This document shows, in pieces, positions 57,845 through 64,000 of a DNA stretch of 64,000 bases. Under the pieces are notes generated by a model. It made no database searches. It had not been told where the DNA came from and worked only from the letters and a program-made list of their open reading frames with translations. Position 1 is the stretch's first letter, and every line of letters begins with the position of its first letter. The position numbers and the translations under genes were made by a program. Source of the stretch: Corynebacterium zhongnanshanii (GTDB lineage: Bacteria > Actinomycetota > Actinomycetes > Mycobacteriales > Mycobacteriaceae); assembly GCF_014490575.1 (NCBI RefSeq), contig NZ_CP061033.1:2108001-2172000 (forward strand). Direction: 5' to 3'.

Positions 57845-59286
57845 ACAAAGCAATCCGCAACGTCACCATCTTCGGCTTCCTCCTTGTGGTGGTGCTCCTG
57901 GTCAACCTGACCTACATCCAGGCTTTCTCCACGGACTCCCTGGCCAACAACCCGAAAAACTCCCGCCAGTTCCTGGCCGCCAAAACACAACAGCGCGGCG
58001 CCATCACTGCCGGCGGGCAGCTCCTCGCGGAATCCACCGCGGACGAGCAGGGCTACTACCACCGCAGCTACCCCGCCAACCCCGGCACCTACGGCAGCGT
58101 GATCGGCTACCTGTCCGACCGTTACGGCGCCGCTGGCGTGGAGCTGTCCCAAAACTCCATCCTGACCGGTGAGGACCCGTCCCTCTTCGCCGCCCGCACT
58201 TGGGACCAGCTGACGGGCAAGAAGGTCGCCGGCGCGAACGTGGACCTCACCCTGGTCCCCGCCGTGCAGCAAGTGGCCTACGACCAGCTCGCCAACAACG
58301 GCTACTCCGGCTCCGTCGTGGCGCTGAAGCCGTCCACCGGCGAAATCCTGGCCATGGCCTCCACCCCGTCCTACGACCCCTCCACCATCGTGCAGGAGGA
58401 CACCGAAGCCGCTGATAACGCGTTTACCGCCTATAACACCGACGCCAACAGCCCACTGTTGAACCGCTCCACGCAACAGATCCAGCCCCCTGGATCCACG
58501 TTCAAGGTCATCACCACTGCCGCGGCACTGGCTGCCGGGGAGTCCCCGGACACGTCCGTCACCGCGGCTCCGCAGATCACTCTGCCGGACACCACCACAA
58601 CCCTGGAGAACTACGCCGGCTCCACCTGTGCCGGCGGTGGCACCACCACCCTGCGCCAGGCTTTCGCAGAGTCCTGCAACACTGCCTTCGCGGATCTGGT
58701 GAACCGTCACAGCATCGAGGACTTCACCAACATGGCCCGTGCCTTCGGCGTGGGTGAGAGCCTGGATAATGTGGGCATTCCCGTCGTCGATTCCAGGATC
58801 GGTGACATCCAGGATCGCGCAGCCCTGGCGCAATCCTCCATTGGCCAGCGCGACATCGCCCTGACCCCGCTGCAGAACGCGGTCATCGCCGCCACCATCG
58901 CCAATGGTGGTCAGCGCATGGAGCCGCACCTCATCAAGCAGATCACCGGCGCGGACCTCTCCCCCATCCGCAAGACCAAAGCCAAGAAGGTCAACGACCC
59001 CATCACCCCACAAGTGGCACAGCAGCTCAAGGAGCTGATGATCGGGGCGGAGCAGCACGCCGGCGGCGACGCCTCCATCGCCTCGAAGACGGGCACCGCC
59101 GAGCACGGCGAGGACTCCCGCAACTCCAACCCACACGCCTGGTACATCGCCTTCTCCACCACCGCGGATGTTGCCGTGGCAGTGCTGGTGGAAAACGGCG
59201 GTAACGCTGGGCAAGGTGCCACCGGTGGATCGGTGGCCGCACCAATCGGCCGCGCGGTGATCCGCGCGGCAGAACAGGGGCAGTAA
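57841..59286 (+). CDS. pbpA: Penicillin-binding protein PbpA (class B transpeptidase)
   Basis: 481 residues. One N-terminal helix (~8-28, ATIFG... region) then a class B PBP: the SxxK box in PPGSTFKVITTAA (about 225), SxN in AESCNTAF (about 280), KTG in SKTGTAEHGE (about 420). Cross-links peptidoglycan with RodA during elongation; in mycobacteria it is phosphorylated by PknB. ATGA overlap with rodA. Confidence 0.94.
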   Translation: MNKAIRNVTIFGFLLVVVLLVNLTYIQAFSTDSLANNPKNSRQFLAAKTQQRGAITAGGQLLAESTADEQGYYHRSYPANPGTYGSVIGYLSDRYGAAGVELSQNSILTGEDPSLFAARTWDQLTGKKVAGANVDLTLVPAVQQVAYDQLANNGYSGSVVALKPSTGEILAMASTPSYDPSTIVQEDTEAADNAFTAYNTDANSPLLNRSTQQIQPPGSTFKVITTAAALAAGESPDTSVTAAPQITLPDTTTTLENYAGSTCAGGGTTTLRQAFAESCNTAFADLVNRHSIEDFTNMARAFGVGESLDNVGIPVVDSRIGDIQDRAALAQSSIGQRDIALTPLQNAVIAATIANGGQRMEPHLIKQITGADLSPIRKTKAKKVNDPITPQVAQQLKELMIGAEQHAGGDASIASKTGTAEHGEDSRNSNPHAWYIAFSTTADVAVAVLVENGGNAGQGATGGSVAAPIGRAVIRAAEQGQ

Positions 59287-59288
59287 GC

Positions 59289-60932
59289 ATGAGTACTGAC
59301 GACAATCTCAATCCGACGAACCCCGGCGCGGGATCCGTGGACCGCTCGGACATCGACCACTTGCAGCGCCTCCTCGGGCAGCGCTACCAGCTCCAATGGA
59401 TCATCGGGCACGGTGGCATGTCCACCGTCTGGCTCGCCAAGGACACCAACCACACCCCACCCAAGGACGTGGCCGTCAAGATCCTGCGGCCCGAATACAC
59501 CGAGAACACCGAGTTCCGCACCCGCTTCCGCAACGAAGCCGAAGCAGCAATGCGGCTCAACAGCCCCAACATCGTCACCACCTACGACTACGGCGAAGTG
59601 CACGAGGACACCGGCTACAAAGGCCTGATCTTCTGCTACATCGTCATGGAATACATCAAGGGCGAAGCGTTAGCGGACGTGCTCGGCCGCCAGAAGACGC
59701 TCTCCGAGCCACTGGTCGCGGACCTCCTCGCGCAGGCCGCCACCGGCCTGGAGGAGATCCACCGCTCCGGCATGGTGCACCGCGACATCAAGCCCGGCAA
59801 CCTCCTCATCACCACCGACGGCAGGGTCAAGGTCAGCGACTTCGGCATTGCCAAAGCCGCTGAAGCAGTCCCGCTGACCCGCACAGGAATGGTGGTCGGC
59901 ACCGCCCAGTACGTCTCCCCCGAGCAGGCCCAAGGCCTGAACGTCGAGCCGGCCTCGGACGTCTACTCCCTGGGAGTGGTCGGCTACGAGTGCCTCGCCG
60001 GACGCCGCCCCTTCACCGGCGAGACCACCGTGTCCGTCGCCATCAAGCACATCTCCGAAGACCCCAGCCCACTGCCCCACACCGTCAGCCCGCAGATGCG
60101 CGAATTCATCGCCATCTGCCTGCGCAAAGACCCCGCCAGCCGCTACGCTGACGGCAAGGAAATGGCCAGCGCCATGGCGTTGGTCGCCGACGGCCACCGG
60201 CCACCCCAGCCGGACCACGTCCCCAACGTGTCGGTGACCCATCCACTCACCGAGCAGCTGGGTGCCGTCGCCACCGGCACCGGCACCAGCGTGCCGCCCA
60301 TGCAAGGGCCCACGCAGCAAGGCGCTGCGCAGCGCACTGCCAACACTGGCAACAACGCTGCACAGGGCGCCGCCAACGGTGCAGTCCGCCCAACGAACGC
60401 TGCCAACAACGCACGCACCTCCGCCAACAGTGCTGCCAACAACCAAGGACGCAACACCAAGAAAAACAAAACCAACACCCCCCTCATCCTCACCAGCCTG
60501 CTCGCACTCGCAGCCATCGGCGTAGCCGGCTACCTCTACCTCGCCGACCCCACCTCCGACACCAACGACACCGAAACCACCACCATCACCAGCGAAATCA
60601 CCACACCCGAAACCACCACCAGCCCACACATCACCACCGAACGCACCACCCGCCAACGCACCACAGCCGAGACCACCACCTCGGACACCCCAGACACCAA
60701 CACCACCACCAACGAACCCACCACACCCACCGAAGAACCCAGCCGTCCACAACCAACCACCACCCAACCCCCACACACCACCCGACCCCAAACACCTCCC
60801 ACCAACCCCCTCCCACAACCCGACGACCCAAGCCCCAACAACCCACCAGCCGACAACCAACCATCGGCTGCGGCGATAGAGAACCTCGGCGTCGAAGAAG
60901 GAAAAGAACAACCCCCAGCCAACGACGCCTAA
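59289..60932 (+). CDS. pknA: Ser/Thr protein kinase PknA
   Basis: 547 residues. Kinase domain (about 20-290): Gly loop IGHGGMSTVWLAK, VAVKIL lysine, catalytic loop MVHRDIKPGNLL, DFGIAK, and APE-equivalent SPEQ. An Asn/Ala/Gln-rich juxtamembrane linker (~310-390) is followed by one helix (~400-418, TPLILTSLLALAAIGVAGYL) and a Thr/Pro-rich extracellular tail without PASTA repeats. Controls cell shape and division with PknB. Starts 2 nt after the pbpA stop. Confidence 0.94.
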   Translation: MSTDDNLNPTNPGAGSVDRSDIDHLQRLLGQRYQLQWIIGHGGMSTVWLAKDTNHTPPKDVAVKILRPEYTENTEFRTRFRNEAEAAMRLNSPNIVTTYDYGEVHEDTGYKGLIFCYIVMEYIKGEALADVLGRQKTLSEPLVADLLAQAATGLEEIHRSGMVHRDIKPGNLLITTDGRVKVSDFGIAKAAEAVPLTRTGMVVGTAQYVSPEQAQGLNVEPASDVYSLGVVGYECLAGRRPFTGETTVSVAIKHISEDPSPLPHTVSPQMREFIAICLRKDPASRYADGKEMASAMALVADGHRPPQPDHVPNVSVTHPLTEQLGAVATGTGTSVPPMQGPTQQGAAQRTANTGNNAAQGAANGAVRPTNAANNARTSANSAANNQGRNTKKNKTNTPLILTSLLALAAIGVAGYLYLADPTSDTNDTETTTITSEITTPETTTSPHITTERTTRQRTTAETTTSDTPDTNTTTNEPTTPTEEPSRPQPTTTQPPHTTRPQTPPTNPLPQPDDPSPNNPPADNQPSAAAIENLGVEEGKEQPPANDA

Positions 60933-61009
60933 CCCCAAACCCCCAACATGCACTAACATCGATAGGCTAGAGTCCCCACACCCCGGGTCAGACACAAAGG
61001 AGCAACACC

Positions 61010-63241
61010 GTGGATCGCATCGGCACAACCCTCGGCGGGCGCTACCGCCTCAGTGCCAAAATCGGCACAGGCGGCATGTCCGTTGTCTACGCAGCCACCG
61101 ACGAACTCCTCGGCCGCGACGTAGCCGTCAAAATGATGCGACCCGACCTCGCCCGCGACCACAGCTTCCTGGAACGCTTCCGCCGCGAAGCCCAAAACGC
61201 CGCGAAGCTCAACCACCAAGCCATCGTCGCCGTCTACGACACCGGCGAAACCCCCGAATACGACGAAGCCGTTCCCTACATCGTCATGGAACGCGTCCAC
61301 GGCGAAACGCTGCGCGACATCATCCAAGACCGCGGCACCATGAGCCTCAGCGAAGCCGCCACCATCATGGCGCAAGTCTGCGACGCGCTCCACTTCAGCC
61401 ACGAAGCCGGCATCATCCACCGCGACATCAAACCCGCGAACATCATGATCACCAACACCGGCATGGTGAAAGTCATGGACTTCGGCATCGCCCGCGCGCT
61501 ATCCGACTCCTCCTCCGCCATGACGCAAACCGCCGCCGTGATCGGGACCGCGCAATACCTGTCCCCCGAGCAAGCACGCGGCAAATCCGCCGACGCCCGG
61601 TCTGACATCTACGCCGCAGGCTGCGTATTATTCGAACTCGCCACCGGCCAGCCGCCATTCCAGGGTGAATCCCCGTTCAGCGTGGCGTTCCAACACGTCC
61701 AAGACCAGGTCAAAAACCCCTCCAGCGTTCCCGGCATGCACCTGTCCAAGCGGGAGGCGCTGTCCCTGGACTCGATCATTCTGACCTCCATGGCGAAGTC
61801 TCCATCCGACCGGTACGACGACGCCCAACAGATGGCCACCGACCTGCGGCGCCTCGCCGACGACCAGCTGCCGCTGGTCGCGCAGCCGTACACCGAAGAA
61901 GCGCAGGGTGATGACACTGCCGGTGGTACTAGCGCTAGCGGCAATGGTGCTGGCGGCGCGGGCCGGGCCGGCTTGGCCGGCGGTGCTGCCGGCGGAGCCG
62001 CAGGCGCTGGATTAGCTGGAGCGGCTGGTGCGGCTGGCTCTGGTGCGGACGCTGCCGGCGCTGCTGGGGGCTCTGGTGCGGGCGCTGACAACAACCCCGA
62101 AACCACCATCCTCCCCACACAACAGCCCGGCAACAACGCGGCGAATGCCTACCCAGAAACCGCCTACGACCAGGCCGGACACAACACCTCCGGACAGCCC
62201 AGCAACCCCAATTACAACCACGCCAACCACACCGGAGCACCGTACGGAGGCCCGGAAGAGGGCGAGGCGGGCGTCGTAGAAGAAAAAGACAACGCACCAC
62301 GCCGCAGCAAAACCACCATCGCCCTCTGGACCATCAGCACCCTCCTGTTGCTCGGCGCGGGCGGGTACATCGGCTACCGGGTCATCGACGATAACAACAG
62401 CAGCAGCAACAGCAGCCACGACGTCACCCTGCCAAAAATCGCCAACAAACCACGCGACATCGCCGAAAAAGAACTCACCAACCTCGGGCTGAAAGTCACC
62501 ACAGAAGAACGGCCCGACCACGACATCGCGCGCGGCAACGCCATCGGCACCGACCCCGGCGAAGGATCCACCCTGCCCGCAGGCTCCACCGTCACCCTGC
62601 TCATTTCCGCAGGTAAAGAACTCACCGAAGTTCCAGACCTCACCGGCATGAACACCTCCGAAGCCTCCGACGCACTACGGCACGCAAAACTGCAGCTCAA
62701 CTCCGAAGTGCGCGAAGACACCTCCGACGACGTCCCCGCCGGCAACATCATCACGCAAAACCCGCCACAAGGGACGCACGTGTCCGTGGGGACGAAGGTC
62801 ACGATCACCGTCTCCACAGGCAAGGAAAAAGCCACCGTGCCGACGGTTTCTGGTCAAGACCTGGACGACGCGCGCACGAAACTTGAAGCAGCCGGTTTCA
62901 AGGTGACCGTCAAGCAGGTGGACTCGCCAGAGCCGCTGAACAAGGTGCTCAGCGCCTCCGGCGAAGGCCAGCGGATGGAACGGGACTCCGAAATCACCCT
63001 GACCGTGTCCCGCAACAACCAAATCTCCATGCCGAACTTAACCGGCATGAAATACAGCGATGCTGTGGATGAACTGCGGCGCGCCGGCTGGACCGGCGGA
63101 GGCGTGGAGCGCTCCGAGACCAGCACAAACGACCTGCTGAAGGTCGATACCGTGGCACACCAGTCCATCTCTGCAGGCACGACTATCGATAAGAACGCGC
63201 AGGTGCGCGTGGACGTGTTCGTGTTCGCGCTGCTGCCTTAG
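61010..63241 (+). CDS. pknB: Ser/Thr protein kinase PknB with four PASTA domains
   Basis: 743 residues. Kinase domain (about 8-275): GTGGMSVVYAA, VAVKMM, IIHRDIKPANIM, DFGIARAL, and activation-loop Thr/Ser. A Gly/Ala-rich linker (~300-400) precedes a helix (~430-450, TIALWTISTLLLLGAGGYIGY) and four extracellular PASTA domains (beginning about 465, 540, 610 and 675) that sense muropeptides/lipid II. The linker includes a GGTACT-type low-complexity stretch shared with other genes here. GTG start with AAGGAG, 77 nt after pknA, so a separate promoter is possible. Confidence 0.95.
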   Translation: MDRIGTTLGGRYRLSAKIGTGGMSVVYAATDELLGRDVAVKMMRPDLARDHSFLERFRREAQNAAKLNHQAIVAVYDTGETPEYDEAVPYIVMERVHGETLRDIIQDRGTMSLSEAATIMAQVCDALHFSHEAGIIHRDIKPANIMITNTGMVKVMDFGIARALSDSSSAMTQTAAVIGTAQYLSPEQARGKSADARSDIYAAGCVLFELATGQPPFQGESPFSVAFQHVQDQVKNPSSVPGMHLSKREALSLDSIILTSMAKSPSDRYDDAQQMATDLRRLADDQLPLVAQPYTEEAQGDDTAGGTSASGNGAGGAGRAGLAGGAAGGAAGAGLAGAAGAAGSGADAAGAAGGSGAGADNNPETTILPTQQPGNNAANAYPETAYDQAGHNTSGQPSNPNYNHANHTGAPYGGPEEGEAGVVEEKDNAPRRSKTTIALWTISTLLLLGAGGYIGYRVIDDNNSSSNSSHDVTLPKIANKPRDIAEKELTNLGLKVTTEERPDHDIARGNAIGTDPGEGSTLPAGSTVTLLISAGKELTEVPDLTGMNTSEASDALRHAKLQLNSEVREDTSDDVPAGNIITQNPPQGTHVSVGTKVTITVSTGKEKATVPTVSGQDLDDARTKLEAAGFKVTVKQVDSPEPLNKVLSASGEGQRMERDSEITLTVSRNNQISMPNLTGMKYSDAVDELRRAGWTGGGVERSETSTNDLLKVDTVAHQSISAGTTIDKNAQVRVDVFVFALLP

Positions 63242-63263
63242 GCTTTTCTTCTGTGGCAGCTGT

Positions 63264-63292
63264 AGGCCGCCAGCTTACAACGCTGGCGGCCT
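63264..63292 (+). terminator. Hairpin after pknB
   Basis: AGGCCGCCAGC / GCTGGCGGCCT, perfect 11-bp stem, 7-nt loop, 23 nt after the pknB stop. No clear T-run; probable end of the fha-pknB operon. Confidence 0.65.
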
Positions 63293-63343
63293 TAGGCCTG
63301 CGCTGCCGGCCTGCGCTGCCGTAGGCTTTTCGTCTAATTACGA

Positions 63344-63447
63344 GGGGGAGTGTCTTAGAACGTAGTTTCGATGAAATGCGGTTTTCTAAAACCGCAGGTC
63401 AGAAGGTTTTGGATTTTTTGGAGGCTCATCGAGTCGACGTTCTAAGA
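63344..63447. mobile_element. MITE-like inverted-repeat element
   Basis: About 103 bp. The left end GGGGAGTGTCTTAGAACGT and the reverse complement of the right end (GGGGAAGTGTCTTAGAACGT) agree apart from one base, and the match extends to TCGATGA with few mismatches. A perfect 20-bp hairpin TGCGGTTTT-CT-AAAACCGCA lies inside. No coding capacity. The 3' flank (63448-63600) is Gly/Ala-codon-like GC repeats without a gene. Ends of this kind are reminiscent of IS256-class elements, but no transposase is present. Confidence 0.6.
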
Positions 63448-63600
63448 CACTTCCCCGCTGAGACGCTACCGATGAGGCAGCGCTGCGAGGCTGGGAAACT
63501 GCTGCGCGGCTGTCATACAGCGCGCTGGATGGCACAGAATCTATAGAAGCTGCGCGCGGCGGCACTGCTACGCTACCAGCAGCCGCGCCGCGCTGCGCAG

Positions 63601-64000
63601 CTACTTCGCAACAATATTGACCATACGGCCAGGAACAACGATGATCTTGGCGATCGTCTTGCCCTCAATATGCCCTGCAACATTTGGCTCGGCCAGCGCT
63701 GCCGCCTCAACCTCATCCTGGGAAGCATCCGCCGCGACCACAATACGGCCACGAACCTTGCCCATGACCTGCACAGGGAGCTCGATGGTGTCATCCACCA
63801 ACCACTTCTCGTCCCACGTTGGGAACGGCTCAAACGTGATGGTGTCCGAGCCGCCCAGAATGGACCACATCTCCTCCGCAATGTGCGGCGCCACCGGAGA
63901 CAGCATCTGCACCAGAGGAACCACAGCCGCGCGCGGCGCGCCCTCAGCCGCCGACGCGTACGTCTTCGTCAAGTAATTCACATACTCAATCAGCTTCGCC
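63601..64000 (-). CDS. leuS: Leucyl-tRNA synthetase, C-terminal end (partial)
   Basis: 133 codons at the window edge; the frame continues past base 64000. The part contains [18 protein letters not shown], typical of the class Ia anticodon-binding domain, and the final C-terminal domain [20 protein letters not shown] found in bacterial LeuRS. Charges tRNA-Leu with leucine. Confidence 0.93.
   Translation of the reverse strand, partial: AKLIEYVNYLTKTYASAAEGAPRAAVVPLVQMLSPVAPHIAEEMWSILGGSDTITFEPFPTWDEKWLVDDTIELPVQVMGKVRGRIVVAADASQDEVEAAALAEPNVAGHIEGKTIAKIIVVPGRMVNIVAK

Overview
This 64 kb window is chromosomal DNA from a high-GC Gram-positive bacterium, almost certainly a Corynebacterium. The evidence is the block order lysC-asd / leuA / dnaQ-like / murT-gatD / recR / ybaB / dnaX / aspT, a complete fhaA-fhaB-pstP-rodA-pbpA-pknA-pknB kinase and cell-wall operon, a seven-subunit-type Mrp antiporter operon, an actinobacterial-type ferrochelatase, many start codons lying 6-10 nt after a TANNNT -10 box (leaderless style), and a giant secreted protein made of YPDG (Rib-like) repeats. 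The species cannot be fixed from sequence reading alone.

Layout. 1-9.0 kb: 3' end of a bifunctional penicillin-binding protein, a metallophosphoesterase, tRNA-Pro(CGG), and the mnhA(B)CDEFG operon. 9.0-15 kb: Ohr-type peroxiredoxin, divergent SigC-like ECF sigma factor, an AT-rich orphan membrane gene, ferrochelatase, then asd and lysC on the minus strand with an unusual long hairpin between them. 15-24 kb: a DMT transporter; leuA behind a leucine-codon leader peptide and hairpin; a DnaQ-like protein with degenerate active site; murT-gatD (lipid II amidation); a GNAT; a DoxX-like protein; recR and ybaB. 24-33 kb (all minus strand): dnaX, a SUFU-like protein, aspT, and a four-gene iron-siderophore ABC importer with a candidate iron box; then the SRP RNA.

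33.4-35.0 kb is an accessory patch: tRNA-Ser(GGA), two copies of an 86/87 bp element with long terminal inverted repeats, and between them three tiny AT-rich minus-strand reading frames (46, 41+36 and 59 aa) encoding small membrane-type peptides, the middle one broken by a stop codon. It leads into an Acr3-type arsenite exporter (35.1 kb), a secreted protein of possible aerolysin-like fold, and a crotonase. 39-45 kb: gluQRS and tgt (divergent, queuosine-related; Tgt lacks its three zinc cysteines), an MmpL exporter, and an orphan gene ended by a perfect 21-bp-stem hairpin.

45.1-52.4 kb is one giant minus-strand surface protein gene with twelve nearly identical 77/79-residue repeats. It is interrupted by about four single-base deletions confined to 550 bp of the repeat array; restoring four bases gives exactly 2451 codons, so either a sequencing error or very recent decay. 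52.9 kb: tRNA-Leu(CAG). 53.2-63.2 kb: the fha/pstP/rodA/pbpA/pknA/pknB operon controlling growth and peptidoglycan synthesis by Ser/Thr phosphorylation. The window closes with a MITE-like inverted-repeat element (63.34-63.45 kb) and the 3' end of leuS.

The strongest candidates for something new are the tiny-gene island with its flanking inverted-repeat elements, the zinc-site losses in Tgt and MurT, the secreted aerolysin-like candidate, and the nested palindrome upstream of the giant surface protein.
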